Notes: generated by a model from the letters alone, not told the origin. 64,000 bases of DNA from Prochlorococcus marinus bv. HNLC2 (GCA_000218745.1 GL947595.1:682532-746531), one strand, 5' to 3'. Positions 12,867-21,323 are shown, counted from the stretch's first letter. Made by a program: numbers and translations.

Positions 12867-13160
12867 TTGTCAGTAGATCGTAAACTTCTTAAGGAGGTTA
12901 CTAAAGAACTTTGGAGTACCGTAAAGAAACTTAGGCCTGAGTTAGATAAGCAGACTAGACTGCAGTTGGTATTGAAAGGATTAATCACCATTGGAGATTT
13001 GCCCGATCATGTTGAAGCAGCGATGGTTGTTGGTATTTGTGCAGAAATGGAGGGTATTGATTCAGATAGTCCAAATGAATCTCCATCTCAGAATAATGAG
13101 TCAACTAATATTGATACCTCTACTGGGCGTAAAACAGTAAGAAGAAGTTCTGCTAAGTAA
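12867..13160 (+). CDS. hypothetical protein, 97 aa, with disordered tail
   Basis: The N-terminal 60 residues form an all-helical domain (SVDRKLLKEVTKELWSTVKK ... DLPDHVEAAMVVGICAEMEG). The tail is Ser/Asn/Glu-rich and ends in RKTVRRSSAK. The start is TTG, preceded by a GAGGT ribosome site 8-12 nt upstream. It looks like a genuine small soluble protein; no family recognised. Confidence 0.65.
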   Translation: MSVDRKLLKEVTKELWSTVKKLRPELDKQTRLQLVLKGLITIGDLPDHVEAAMVVGICAEMEGIDSDSPNESPSQNNESTNIDTSTGRKTVRRSSAK

Positions 13161-13166
13161 TAAGTT

Positions 13167-13370
13167 TTAGTTTTTTGCTCTTTTAGATTCTTCTTTCGAA
13201 ACTTTATATAAGTAGTATGTACCTATGATTAATACTAATGGAACAAATATAGAATGTAATGTCATCATAAGTTCTACCTCCCCCATACCTATTAAATTTG
13301 CATCATTGGGTAATTGCTCTGACCATGTACCAACTAAATGCCAAGCTTGAGGAACTGATAAGAAAAACAT
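13167..13370 (-). CDS. small membrane protein, 67 aa
   Basis: MFFLSVPQAWHLVGTWSEQLP is followed by a hydrophobic helix (LHSIFVPLVLIIGTYYLYKV) and a basic tail (SKEESKRAKN) that would stay in the cytoplasm. It converges with the preceding 97-aa gene with 6 nt between stops. No named family. Confidence 0.65.
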   Translation of the reverse strand: MFFLSVPQAWHLVGTWSEQLPNDANLIGMGEVELMMTLHSIFVPLVLIIGTYYLYKVSKEESKRAKN

Positions 13371-13474
13371 ATAAAACCTATTAGGAAAATTTATATCTGT
13401 GCATAGATTAACATTACTTTTAGTTTAATCTTGTATATTCTTATTTCTTAACTAAGAAACTTAAATAAAAAATT

Positions 13475-14992
13475 TTATTTAAATAATTGTTTATATTCTT
13501 TCTTTCCTAAAATAGCTTCAGCTGCGTAAGCTCCACTGGCTGCAACTGCAGGTACTCCGATTCCAGGAAATGTACTTGCTCCACAAGTAAATAGATTCTT
13601 AATTGGAGTTTTGCATCCTGGAAATAAAGTATCCGATGCAGAGATGGCAGGACCATAACTTCCGTTTTCTGTATTTGTGAAAAATTGATGTGTTAAAGGT
13701 GTGCCAAGCATTTTAACTTCTATTCTTTTTTCAATATCAGGGATTATATTCTTTAAAGCATGAATAAAAATAGAACATCTCGCCTCTTTAATATCTTTAT
13801 ATTCTTTCGATCTATAATCTATATTTTCCCAAATTTCCCATGGCTCATTGGCTGGGGTATATCCGTGGAGAACATGTTTATTCTTTGGAGCCATTGTTGG
13901 GTCTAATACAGAAGGAATCGAAAAAACAGCTACATTCCTATCAGCTGTAATACCTCTTTCCCAATTATCAACCCATATTGTGTGGATTGGCAGGTCAATT
14001 AAATTAGTAGCATCAAATCCTAAATGTATATGAAGAAATGAGTTGCATTTTGGGATGCTTTTTGTCTTTTTTTGCCAATCCGCTAATAATTTTGAAGGTA
14101 TTAATTTAGTGATATTCCAGGTGTCACAATTCATGACTACAAATTTTGCATTAAATTCTTTCCCGTTCTCTAATTTGACGCCACTAGCTATTTTATTTTT
14201 GAATAAAATCTTTTTCACCCGAGATGAGCAAATTAATTCCCCACCGTTTTTTTCTAAACCTCTAACTAAAGCATTAACAATACTTTCACTACCCCCCAGA
14301 GGATATTCAAGATAAGATTCAGGATTAAACCATTCCTCAAATAATGTTGCCATTGCAGCAGTATTCGTATCATGCATAGGCATCCCACTTATAAGGAAAC
14401 TAAGTAAATCCACCCAATTTCTTAAAAATTGATCATGTAAATTTTTGTCGGCAATATATCCAAAACCTTTTCTTAGTTTTGAAATTTGTTTGAGGTCTGG
14501 TAGAAGTTTGCCTGCGATCTTTAATGTATCAAAGAAATCTAAATTTAATGGTGAAGAAGTTAGCAATGGCATTTTTTTTACTAAATTGCTTACTGGTTTG
14601 ACTTCTGCTAAAAATGCTTCCCATTCTTTTAATGAAATTTCACCTCGTAGTTCCTTGATTTTTTTTCTAAATGGAACTTCTCCAACTTCTAATCTAAATC
14701 TTGATTCGGGAAAGATAACTTCCCAATCCTTATATTTAGCAACGGGTACTTCCTCTTTAAGTAGTCTTAAAATATGTCCTAAAGGATTATCTATTTTCTG
14801 ATTGTTTATACCACTCCATAAAGAAGGACCAGATTCAAATGTATAACCATCTTTTGAAAAGCTGTGGGCAACACCTCCTGGTTGACTATGAGCTTCGCAT
14901 ACTAATACTCTATATCCCTTTAGAGATAATATTGAACCACAACAAAGACCTCCTAATCCACTACCAATTATAACTACATCAAATTCTGACAT
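13475..14992 (-). CDS. FAD-dependent phytoene-desaturase/carotenoid-isomerase-family oxidoreductase
   Basis: Flavoprotein of the CrtI/CRTISO superfamily, 505 aa. The N-terminal dinucleotide-binding motif DVVIIGSGLGGLCCGSILSL is followed by VLVCEAHSQPGGVAHSFSKD and FESGPSLWSG, and the C-terminal FAD motif LFTCGASTFPGIGVPAVAAS closes the protein. This architecture fits prolycopene isomerase and retinol-saturase-like enzymes. The sequence differs from classical CRTISO around the FES-GPSLW segment, so I stop at family level. It is probably involved in carotenoid or another polyene's metabolism. Confidence 0.85.
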   Translation of the reverse strand: MSEFDVVIIGSGLGGLCCGSILSLKGYRVLVCEAHSQPGGVAHSFSKDGYTFESGPSLWSGINNQKIDNPLGHILRLLKEEVPVAKYKDWEVIFPESRFRLEVGEVPFRKKIKELRGEISLKEWEAFLAEVKPVSNLVKKMPLLTSSPLNLDFFDTLKIAGKLLPDLKQISKLRKGFGYIADKNLHDQFLRNWVDLLSFLISGMPMHDTNTAAMATLFEEWFNPESYLEYPLGGSESIVNALVRGLEKNGGELICSSRVKKILFKNKIASGVKLENGKEFNAKFVVMNCDTWNITKLIPSKLLADWQKKTKSIPKCNSFLHIHLGFDATNLIDLPIHTIWVDNWERGITADRNVAVFSIPSVLDPTMAPKNKHVLHGYTPANEPWEIWENIDYRSKEYKDIKEARCSIFIHALKNIIPDIEKRIEVKMLGTPLTHQFFTNTENGSYGPAISASDTLFPGCKTPIKNLFTCGASTFPGIGVPAVAASGAYAAEAILGKKEYKQLFK

Positions 14993-15031
14993 TTTATAAC
15001 TTTATGTAAGCCGTTTTGAGCTAGGCTAAAG

Positions 15032-15142
15032 TTACACAAAAGTACTAGAAGAAGTTGTGATACTTAGTACGAACGCTACAAAAAATATGTAAGGAACAGC
15101 TTTTAAAGGTACGTAACGTTGCTTTTTAGAAATAAAATCCAT
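15032..15142 (-). CDS. small membrane protein, 36 aa
   Basis: MDFISKKQRYVPLKAVPYIF enters a hydrophobic helix (FFVAFVLSITTSS). The positive N-terminus predicts N-in topology. It lies between the flavoprotein and thiD on the same strand. No family recognised. Confidence 0.45.
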   Translation of the reverse strand: MDFISKKQRYVPLKAVPYIFFVAFVLSITTSSSTFV

Positions 15143-15282
15143 TTTTTAAATAACTATATGTAAAGATACTAATGGATAAATGTCACATATGTGTGTCTTT
15201 GGCCCATAATTTCTGAAATATTTTGAAATAAAGAAAAACATCTCATTTGTTTTTGTTCAATATTAATCATCCGTATATTAAA

Positions 15283-16065
15283 TTATTGGTAATGACAAAG
15301 GGGGCCTGGACCTGAACCAATTTGGTAAGCTTTTACCATTGATTTTTCTATAAAAGCTTTTGCTTTTATTATTGCATCTAATAAATCAAGACCTAAAGCT
15401 CTGTATCCACAAATAGCTGCACTTAATGTGCATCCGCTTCCATGTGTATTGTTGGTGTCAACAAATTCATGCGATAACCAAGATTGTTGACCATTTTTAT
15501 CAATAAAAAAGTCTTTCCCCTTCAAATCACTTAATCCACCACCCTTTATTAAAACTGCATTTGCTCCATAGCCTTTTATTATCTTTCCCGATTCTTCTAT
15601 ATCTTTTTTACATTTTATATTCATATCAGTTAGTAAATTTGCTTCAAAAATATTTGGTGTTATCAAATCCGCTTGGGGAAATAAATATTCTTTATAAGCA
15701 TTTATTGCATTCTGCTCAAGAAGTTTAGCTCCTGTTCTAGAAACCATAACGGGGTCAATAATTTTGGATACATCTTGATTTTGTATTGTCTTTGCAGTTG
15801 CTTTAATAATATTTTCGTTAAGCAGCATGCCGGTTTTGAGCGACTTAATTGGAAAATCAGAAAAAAGTTGATCAATTTGATCATTAATATTATTTATCTC
15901 AATTGCGTCAACACTCTTAACAGAAATACTATTTTGTGCAGTTACGCAGGTAATCGCAGTACAACCATGGACCTTCAATGCCATAAAGGTTCTTAAGTCT
16001 GCTTGTATTCCAGCTCCCCCTCCTGAATCACTCCCTCCAATTGATAAAGCAACCTTTGAATACAT
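15283..16065 (-). CDS. thiD: hydroxymethylpyrimidine/phosphomethylpyrimidine kinase
   Basis: Phosphorylates 4-amino-5-hydroxymethyl-2-methylpyrimidine and its monophosphate to the diphosphate needed for thiamin synthesis. ALSIGGSDSGGGAGIQADLRT (residues 6-26) is the substrate-binding signature. DPVMVSRTGAKLL and the ribokinase-type anion hole NTHGSGCTLSAAI near residue 205 with its catalytic region are intact. At 260 aa it has normal length. It is followed upstream on the same strand by tenA, so the two likely form a pyrimidine salvage/activation unit. Confidence 0.95.
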   Translation of the reverse strand: MYSKVALSIGGSDSGGGAGIQADLRTFMALKVHGCTAITCVTAQNSISVKSVDAIEINNINDQIDQLFSDFPIKSLKTGMLLNENIIKATAKTIQNQDVSKIIDPVMVSRTGAKLLEQNAINAYKEYLFPQADLITPNIFEANLLTDMNIKCKKDIEESGKIIKGYGANAVLIKGGGLSDLKGKDFFIDKNGQQSWLSHEFVDTNNTHGSGCTLSAAICGYRALGLDLLDAIIKAKAFIEKSMVKAYQIGSGPGPLCHYQ

Positions 16066-16098
16066 GATTTTATTTCTAATAAATATATTTTTATACTA

Positions 16099-16722
16099 TT
16101 AGAAATCAGAATAAGCATCAAAAAATTCAAGTTCTAATTGCATTGCTTTTTTATAAAAAACATTTAAATCATCGAATTTTGAGTGATTAGACTTTTGATC
16201 TATAAGTTCCTCAAGTGTTTTTGCAAGTTTATCAAAAGTACTATCTGAATAAGTAACTATCCAATCTTTATAGCGATTGTTTTCTTTATATTTTATTAAA
16301 GATTGACCTATCCAAGAATATAGACGCATACAAGGTGTCATTGCTGAAAGTATCTCTATGCAGTTCTTATTTTTAGATATATTTTCTAGAAAATCAGTAT
16401 AGTTTTTTGTCTCAGTTCTAATGAAATTTGATTTTAGATTGATATCCCATTTTTTCGAATAACTTTCATGTAATAGTAATTCTTCTGAAACGCCTAATAA
16501 AAGTTGACTAAGAACTTTTATAGAATCATTATCTTCACATTTAGAAATTGCTAATCCATAAGCCTTAGCAAAGCTTTTTAAGAAATAATAATCTTGTGCT
16601 ACGTATAATTGGAATTTTATTTTAGGTAGTTTACCAGTTTTAATTCCCTGAACAAATTTGGTATTTAAGCTTTGAAGAGCAAGATCAAAGTTTCTTTCCC
16701 ATAAATCATGACTTAAGCTCAT
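16099..16722 (-). CDS. tenA: TenA family thiaminase II / aminopyrimidine aminohydrolase
   Basis: Salvages the pyrimidine half of degraded thiamin by hydrolysis of aminopyrimidines. At 207 aa it has TenA length. Asp44 in VAQDYYFLKSFAKAYG and Cys131 in AMTPCMRLYSWIG correspond to the catalytic Asp and Cys of the Cys-containing TenA class. A Glu near residue 200 (LELEFFDAYSDF) fits the third active-site acid. The gene lies 34 nt upstream of thiD, which would phosphorylate its product. In marine picocyanobacteria such a pair suggests use of environmental pyrimidine (inference). Confidence 0.9.
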   Translation of the reverse strand: MSLSHDLWERNFDLALQSLNTKFVQGIKTGKLPKIKFQLYVAQDYYFLKSFAKAYGLAISKCEDNDSIKVLSQLLLGVSEELLLHESYSKKWDINLKSNFIRTETKNYTDFLENISKNKNCIEILSAMTPCMRLYSWIGQSLIKYKENNRYKDWIVTYSDSTFDKLAKTLEELIDQKSNHSKFDDLNVFYKKAMQLELEFFDAYSDF

Positions 16723-16816
16723 TAAAAAGTTATCTCCTGATCTTTTATTGCATTATATTATTTGTTATTGTATTTGAAAATATAATTTTTAATCATCATC
16801 TAAATTCTTTTTTGAA

Positions 16817-17317
16817 ATGAATAGTGAATTTTACAAACTTCCTCAATTTAATAAAATTATTGATTTGGAAAAGTTTGCGAATAAAAGTGGAAGTGGTATT
16901 AGCTATGAGAGATTAATTGGGTGTTGGAATTTAAGATATGTTTGGAAAAAGGGTACAAAAAAGGTTGATAATATCTCTAGTTCTTTTCTACAAATTCTTT
17001 CTGCAAGTTTGCAACTCTCAAAATCAGATTCAGCGGATGAAAATCAAGGATATGCAATTCAAAATTCTATAAAGTTTGGTTTATTGTCAATAGTATTCAA
17101 AGGTGAAGGATTTTTAAAGGGAAAAAGACCAGTACTATTTTTTTACTTTAATAAAGTGGTTATCAGTATAAGTAAATTAAATATATTAAAAAAAGATATC
17201 GAGAAACCCGATACTAAAAAGCTACCTTTTTTCGCTTTAATCGCTTTAGGTGAGGATAATAAATGGTTGTGTGCTAGAGGAAAAGGAGGAGGATTGGCAT
17301 TATGGATAAGATCTTAA
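16817..17317 (+). CDS. conserved hypothetical protein, PAP/fibrillin-like ending
   Basis: Soluble, 166 aa. The pattern LIGCWNLRYVWKKG near residues 34-47, a beta-rich middle (FGLLSIVFKGEGFLKGKRPVLFFYF) and the end LCARGKGGGLALWIRS resemble lipocalin-like plastid lipid-associated (fibrillin) proteins of cyanobacteria. That assignment is from memory and tentative. It is divergent from tenA with about 95 nt between them. Confidence 0.6.
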   Translation: MNSEFYKLPQFNKIIDLEKFANKSGSGISYERLIGCWNLRYVWKKGTKKVDNISSSFLQILSASLQLSKSDSADENQGYAIQNSIKFGLLSIVFKGEGFLKGKRPVLFFYFNKVVISISKLNILKKDIEKPDTKKLPFFALIALGEDNKWLCARGKGGGLALWIRS

Positions 17318-17323
17318 ATTTAA

Positions 17324-17539
17324 CTAGTGATATTCCCCAGGATGATTTACTTTCCTTACGGTTACTTTACCTACCTTTTGTCCATTAAATCTTAAAAGAT
17401 CATCTCCAGAAAAGTTAAGGCCCATCGATTGAGCTATTAAAGCGACATCATCAGCTGTTGAGCATGATAAAACCTTCTTTTTAAGATCATCTTTAGATTG
17501 CATGATTTTTAAAAATTTTTTTATTTCAGAAAAACTCAT
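17324..17539 (-). CDS. Nif11-domain protein
   Basis: 71 aa. MSFSEIKKFLKIMQSKDDLKKKVLSCS... followed by DDVALIAQSMGLNFSGDDLLRF matches the Nif11/nitrile-hydratase-leader-like domain (PF07862 type), in which an N-terminal helix pair precedes a helix binding the modification enzyme. Unlike prochlorosin precursors it has no Gly-Gly cleavage site followed by a Cys/Ser/Thr-rich core; the tail is RKVNHPGEYH. So it is probably a stand-alone Nif11 protein, not a lanthipeptide precursor. No LanM-type gene is in the window. Confidence 0.75.
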   Translation of the reverse strand: MSFSEIKKFLKIMQSKDDLKKKVLSCSTADDVALIAQSMGLNFSGDDLLRFNGQKVGKVTVRKVNHPGEYH

Positions 17540-17615
17540 TTTTATAATTTATCTCTAACATTAAAGCAATTTAATGTACTGAGCTAATTTAATTTATTTT
17601 ATATATTATAAACGT

Positions 17616-17936
17616 ATGATATATCTATTTTTATATGTAGTAGGGATGGCCTTGATTTGGCTGGTCTATAAGTATGGTTGGATACAATCTTTAAAGACAG
17701 TCGCGAATATTGTAGTTCCATCTTTTTTGATAATACTTTTCAATATAAAAGCTGGCAGATTACTTTTTAAAACTCCCATTATTGGAATTTTAAGTGCTTT
17801 ACCTTCAACTTTTTTTATCTACAGGGCTTCTAAACCAATAACTGTTTTTGTAAATAGTTGGATTGATAGTAAATTGAATGATTTAGGAAATGATAAAGAT
17901 GCTATAGAGACAGAGTCTATCCCTATAGATGATTAA
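17616..17936 (+). CDS. hypothetical membrane protein, 106 aa
   Basis: Two to three hydrophobic segments (MIYLFLYVVGMALIWLVYKYG; VANIVVPSFLIILFNIKA; PIIGILSALPSTFFIYRA) followed by an acidic cytoplasmic tail ending ESIPIDD. Conserved-looking but not recognised. Confidence 0.65.
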   Translation: MIYLFLYVVGMALIWLVYKYGWIQSLKTVANIVVPSFLIILFNIKAGRLLFKTPIIGILSALPSTFFIYRASKPITVFVNSWIDSKLNDLGNDKDAIETESIPIDD

Positions 17937-18046
17937 GGTTATTGCATTACTTTTATATCTTTAGTAACAGTTGATTGTGATATTTGATGTTGATTAATAT
18001 TATATTTTTAAATTAACTTAGACCATGATTCTTTTAGGCAATCATC

Positions 18047-18514
18047 ATGGAAATATTATTGGTAATCGTTTTTTTTCTAGGAGCTTTTATTTTCTTTGTC
18101 GTTGGAAAAGATGACTTTGGCAGAAAGCCATTAAAAGTAAAAGAAGAACCAAAACCAGAAGTGAAAGAAGAGGTTAAAAGTGAAGTAAAAGAAGAACCAA
18201 AACCAGAAGTGAAAGAAGAGGTTAAAAGTGAAGTAAAAGAAGAACCAAAACCAGAAGTGAAAGAAGAGGTTAAAAGTGAAGTAAAAGAAGAACCAAAACC
18301 AGAAGTGAAAGAAGAGGTTAAAAGTGAAGTAAAAGAAGAACCAAAACCAGAAGTGAAAGAAGAGGTTAAAAGTGAAGTAAAAGAAGAACCAAAACCAGAA
18401 GTGAAAGAAGAGGTTAAAAGTGAAGTAAAAGAAGAACCAAAACCAGAAGTGAAAGAAGAGGTTAAAAGTGAAGTAAAAGAAGAACCAAAACCAGAAGCTA
18501 AAGAAGAATCTTAA
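18047..18514 (+). CDS. membrane-anchored Lys/Glu/Pro repeat protein
   Basis: 155 aa. Residues 2-20 form one transmembrane helix (EILLVIVFFLGAFIFFVVG), then KDDFGRKPLKVK, then seven perfect copies of the 16-residue unit EEPKPEVKEEVKSEVK and a degenerate eighth (EEPKPEAKEES). Such Pro-broken charged repeats form extended or helical stalks, much like the spacer of TonB; no TonB C-terminal domain is present. The role is unknown, perhaps a periplasmic or cytoplasmic spacer tethered to the membrane. The repeats are identical at the nucleotide level (see the repeat entry). Confidence 0.8.
   Translation: MEILLVIVFFLGAFIFFVVGKDDFGRKPLKVKEEPKPEVKEEVKSEVKEEPKPEVKEEVKSEVKEEPKPEVKEEVKSEVKEEPKPEVKEEVKSEVKEEPKPEVKEEVKSEVKEEPKPEVKEEVKSEVKEEPKPEVKEEVKSEVKEEPKPEAKEES
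18143..18511 (+). repeat. 48-bp tandem minisatellite, 7 perfect copies plus a partial one
   Basis: The unit beginning GAAGAACCAAAACCAGAAGT repeats seven times without a visible mismatch from 18143 to 18478, followed by a partial, slightly diverged copy. The period is a multiple of three, so copy-number change would preserve the reading frame. The absence of silent differences suggests recent expansion or ongoing homogenisation. Confidence 0.95.
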
Positions 18515-18596
18515 TTAGAACTTAGTTGGCTTATAAATTTAATTCGCAATAATCTCTTGGCTTGATTTTATTTATTATTTTCTTTAAAGATAAGTT

Positions 18597-18992
18597 TTAA
18601 TCAAAACCTATAAATAATTCTTTATGCACAACAAGAACATCAAACAGGCATGTCCCTGATGAGGGGCTAAGAGGAATATTATCTGTTGTGTAAGCTTCAG
18701 CGCAAATTAAATGTCCGTCCCACCTAGTATTATGCTCACTAATTTGGATAGACCAACTTAGAACTTTTGCAAAATGTTCCGGCATAAAGGTTCCAATTTT
18801 TCTGCAAATTTCACAAATTTTAGTGAGAATAGGAGGCTTCGTAGGAATTTTTAGGTCTTTGGTTAAACTAGGCTGAGTGAATACACTTGTATAACGAATG
18901 TATTCTATTAATTCATAATCTTTTTCAGATAATTCAGCTTTTTTTAACGCTTCTTCAAACTCATCAACTGGAGTAATTGGCCTTTTAATCAT
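18597..18992 (-). CDS. conserved hypothetical protein, 131 aa
   Basis: Soluble protein with a helical acidic N-terminus (VDEFEEALKKAELSEKDYELIEYIRY), one CxxC (ICEICRKIG, residues about 59-67) and a beta-rich C-terminus (WDGHLICAEAYTTDN ... GTCLFDVLVVHKELFIGFD). It looks like a conserved cyanobacterial hypothetical; family not named. The single CxxC is not enough to claim metal binding. Confidence 0.65.
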   Translation of the reverse strand: MIKRPITPVDEFEEALKKAELSEKDYELIEYIRYTSVFTQPSLTKDLKIPTKPPILTKICEICRKIGTFMPEHFAKVLSWSIQISEHNTRWDGHLICAEAYTTDNIPLSPSSGTCLFDVLVVHKELFIGFD

Positions 18993-19007
18993 AAAGGTAA
19001 TTTACTG

Positions 19008-19127
19008 CTACTTACCATCCATAATAAACTTCCTTCTTATAAAGAAGAAAACTGTTGTTGTTATTATCATGACTGGTGCATGATAACTAAGTGTTGAAAA
19101 ATAATCTCCTATAGCTTGTGCGTCCAT
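19008..19127 (-). CDS. small membrane protein, 39 aa
   Basis: MDAQAIGDYFSTLSYHAPVM then IITTTVFFFIRRKF, one short hydrophobic helix ending in a basic patch. It lies 15 nt from the start of the 131-aa gene on the same strand, so the two may be co-transcribed. Family unknown. Confidence 0.5.
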   Translation of the reverse strand: MDAQAIGDYFSTLSYHAPVMIITTTVFFFIRRKFIMDGK

Positions 19128-19219
19128 ATTAAAAGTTAATTTAATGAAAATTATATAGTTTTATTGAATAAAAACGGAGAAGAATTCCATCTTTTGTCAC
19201 TTAATTATATTTTTTTAAT

Positions 19220-19543
19220 TTAATTATTCAGAGATTCATTATTATCTTTATCATTTTCTAAAACATTATCATTATTAAATTTATCTGAAGATATATCAAT
19301 ATCGTTGATATTTTTTGAATCTTCTATATTACTTAATTCATTTAAAGATTGTTCATTAGATTCATTCATAACTTGATTAATTTCGTTTTGGAATTCATTT
19401 GAAGCTGTTTTAAGACTTTTTAATGTTTTTCCTAATTGCTTTCCTAATTCAGGTAATTTTTTTGGTCCAAAAATTAATAAAGCTAAAACAAGTATTACTG
19501 TGACTTCAGGCAAACCTACTCCAAAAATATTCATGACAAACAA
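19220..19543 (-). CDS. tatA: Sec-independent protein translocase TatA/TatB-type subunit
   Basis: Membrane subunit of the twin-arginine pathway that exports folded proteins. A short periplasmic start (MNIFGVGLPE) leads to one helix (VTVILVLALLIFGPKKLPEL), the FGPKKLPELG hinge, and the amphipathic helix GKQLGKTLKSLKTASNEFQNEINQ. The tail is Asn/Asp/Glu-rich and probably disordered. The annotated start at 19543 gives MFVMNIFG; the internal ATG at 19534 gives the more typical TatA N-terminus. The 107-aa length fits TatA rather than the longer TatB. Confidence 0.9.
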   Translation of the reverse strand: MFVMNIFGVGLPEVTVILVLALLIFGPKKLPELGKQLGKTLKSLKTASNEFQNEINQVMNESNEQSLNELSNIEDSKNINDIDISSDKFNNDNVLENDKDNNESLNN

Positions 19544-19628
19544 AGCAACTAATTAGATTATATAAATTTTATTTATAAAATTCACATAATTAATTTCGAC
19601 TATATATGTAAATGTCTAAATATATTCT

Positions 19629-19769
19629 TTAAAACAAAATATAATTAATAATTATTGCTAGAAAAAATCCCTTAAAGAAAACAAACCATAGCAAGGCGTA
19701 ATCACTTAATCTTAATTTTCTTTGGTACCAGGAAATTAATCTTTTGTGAGTTTGAATAATTTTTTTCAA
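19629..19769 (-). CDS. small conserved-looking membrane protein, 46 aa
   Basis: Starting at TTG (19767-19769): KKIIQTHKRLISWYQRKLRL, then SDYALLWFVFFKGFFLAIII and NYILF. A basic amphipathic N-terminus with an ISWYQRKL motif precedes one hydrophobic helix. I recall similar SWYQRKLGLS...LLW..F.KG patterns in cyanobacterial micro-proteins, which makes this more credible than most short ORFs here. Function unknown. Confidence 0.6.
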   Translation of the reverse strand: MKKIIQTHKRLISWYQRKLRLSDYALLWFVFFKGFFLAIIINYILF

Positions 19770-19960
19770 AATAGTTAAATGTCCAATTATTGTTAATTTT
19801 AGAATAAATCAAAAATAAGTTAATAAAATAAGTGTTGTATGTAAAATTTTCATTATTTTAAAGATATTTCAAGACTTCAATTTTTTTTAATTTTGTTAGA
19901 TTATTAATTTAGATTCTTTATCTAAGAATAAAAATATTCAATTTACAGATTAATTAAATA

Positions 19961-20194
19961 ATGAAATTATTCATTTTTATAAATTTACTTTTCATAAATT
20001 TAAATCCTTTATATGCAGTGACAACGAAGATGTTTAAGGTTTTAGACACCTGTGCTAGATATAGATTAAATGAAATTAACGCTGCAGATGCTATTGAAAA
20101 ACTAAAGTTAAAATCCAATAAAGAAATTGAAGAGAAAATTATAGTTAAGAAATATTGTTCTGTATTTACTCCTAATCAAAGGGTAGATTACTAG
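19961..20194 (+). CDS. secreted hypothetical protein, 77 aa
   Basis: A signal peptide (MKLFIFINLLFINLNPLYA) is followed by a short mature domain with two Cys (DTCARYRLNEINAADAIEKL ... KKYCSVFTPNQRVDY) that could form a disulfide in the periplasm. Family unknown. Confidence 0.65.
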   Translation: MKLFIFINLLFINLNPLYAVTTKMFKVLDTCARYRLNEINAADAIEKLKLKSNKEIEEKIIVKKYCSVFTPNQRVDY

Positions 20195-20298
20195 ATAATT
20201 AAATTTTTTACTTGATAAAAAATAATTTGTGCCATATTTTACTTTAAAGTCACTAAAAGAATAGATATTTTCTTAAGATATATTTTTACGTAATTATC

Positions 20299-20748
20299 TT
20301 GAATATAGGAGACAAAGTTCCTGAATTTCTATTACCTGATCAGAATGGAATCCAAAGAACTAATAAGAATTTAAAATCACCTTTAGTTTTATTTTTCTAC
20401 CCAAAAGATGATACACCTGGATGTACTATCGAGGTATGTGGCTTCAGAGACAAATATGATCTTTTTAAGGTTTTGGGTGCTGAAGTTTGGGGAGTGAGCA
20501 ATGGCAATACTGCTAGCCATCTTGCCTTCGCTAACAAAAATAAACTTCAATATCCACTTCTTTGCGATACTGATGACTCGCTTAGAAAAATATTTGGAGT
20601 ACCAAAAGTTTTAGGTCTTCTTGATGGAAGAGTTACTTATGTTATTGATCGATTGGGTTATGTAAGACATATTTATAGAGATTTATTAAATGGACCTGCT
20701 CACATAAAAGAAGCTATTAGGGTTTTAAAAGAATTGCAAAATCAATAA
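20299..20748 (+). CDS. prxQ: peroxiredoxin Q (bacterioferritin comigratory protein type)
   Basis: Thiol peroxidase that reduces hydrogen peroxide and organic hydroperoxides, probably using thioredoxin. At 149 aa it has BCP/PrxQ length. The peroxidatic Cys lies in FYPKDDTPGCTIEVCGFRD; the second Cys five residues later is the resolving Cys of the atypical 2-Cys class. The Arg in the C-terminal GYVRHIYRD segment fits the family. The start is TTG with MNIGDKVPEFLLPDQNG, the normal N-terminus. Confidence 0.93.
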   Translation: MNIGDKVPEFLLPDQNGIQRTNKNLKSPLVLFFYPKDDTPGCTIEVCGFRDKYDLFKVLGAEVWGVSNGNTASHLAFANKNKLQYPLLCDTDDSLRKIFGVPKVLGLLDGRVTYVIDRLGYVRHIYRDLLNGPAHIKEAIRVLKELQNQ

Positions 20749-20819
20749 GAAAATATTATTGTTGAAGAATTTGACATAATCTCATTTGAAGTATTATAAA
20801 ATATATTATTTTAAAAAAA

Positions 20820-21089
20820 ATGGATAATCGAGGAATGAAAGCCGTTGATGAAGCAATTTCTAAAGGTATAGATTTAGATGGCTCACCTATTCCAACAAAA
20901 ATGTTGGAACTTTATAAAAAAATAATGGATGTTGAAAATAAGAGGAAAAGAAGTGGCGTAACAAAATCTATGAGAAATAGATGCGTTAAGACAGGTTCTA
21001 AACATTTTGATAAAGAAACCTTGAATAATTTATTAATCGAGGCAGGTTGGGATGGATTAAAGGAAAAAGAGATTAAATTCTTTTACTAA
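20820..21089 (+). CDS. conserved hypothetical protein, 89 aa
   Basis: Soluble, highly charged helical protein: MDNRGMKAVDEAISKGIDLD..., a basic centre (ENKRKRSGVTKSMRNRCVKT) and the end LLIEAGWDGLKEKEIKFFY. It is followed 30 nt later by a 67-aa gene on the same strand. No family recognised. Confidence 0.65.
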   Translation: MDNRGMKAVDEAISKGIDLDGSPIPTKMLELYKKIMDVENKRKRSGVTKSMRNRCVKTGSKHFDKETLNNLLIEAGWDGLKEKEIKFFY

Positions 21090-21119
21090 AATAATTAAAT
21101 AAACAAGGAAAATTTTAAG

Positions 21120-21323
21120 ATGACGAATTTAAATCTAATTGCTAAGTCAAAGGAACTTAATGATTTGGCCTGTAAAGAATGCACTAAAGGTTGGATTGAA
21201 AAACATGATAAAAAAACTTCTCCAATTGATGATGTCAATGATTGCTATAAGGAGGGACTAATTTCCTTGAAATTAAAAGAGAGATTAATCAATGAAATTG
21301 AAGAAATAAATAACGCTAATTAA
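21120..21323 (+). CDS. hypothetical protein, 67 aa
   Basis: Charged helical protein with one C-x-x-C (LACKECTKGWIEKHDKK) and a later Cys (DVNDCYKEGLISLKLKERL). An AAGGAAAATTTTAAG ribosome site precedes the ATG. Likely co-transcribed with the 89-aa gene just upstream. Function unknown. Confidence 0.6.
   Translation: MTNLNLIAKSKELNDLACKECTKGWIEKHDKKTSPIDDVNDCYKEGLISLKLKERLINEIEEINNAN

Noticed and set aside
17324-17539. Lanthipeptide (prochlorosin) precursor
   Set aside because: No Gly-Gly cleavage site or Cys/Ser/Thr core follows the Nif11 domain, and no LanM gene is in the window.
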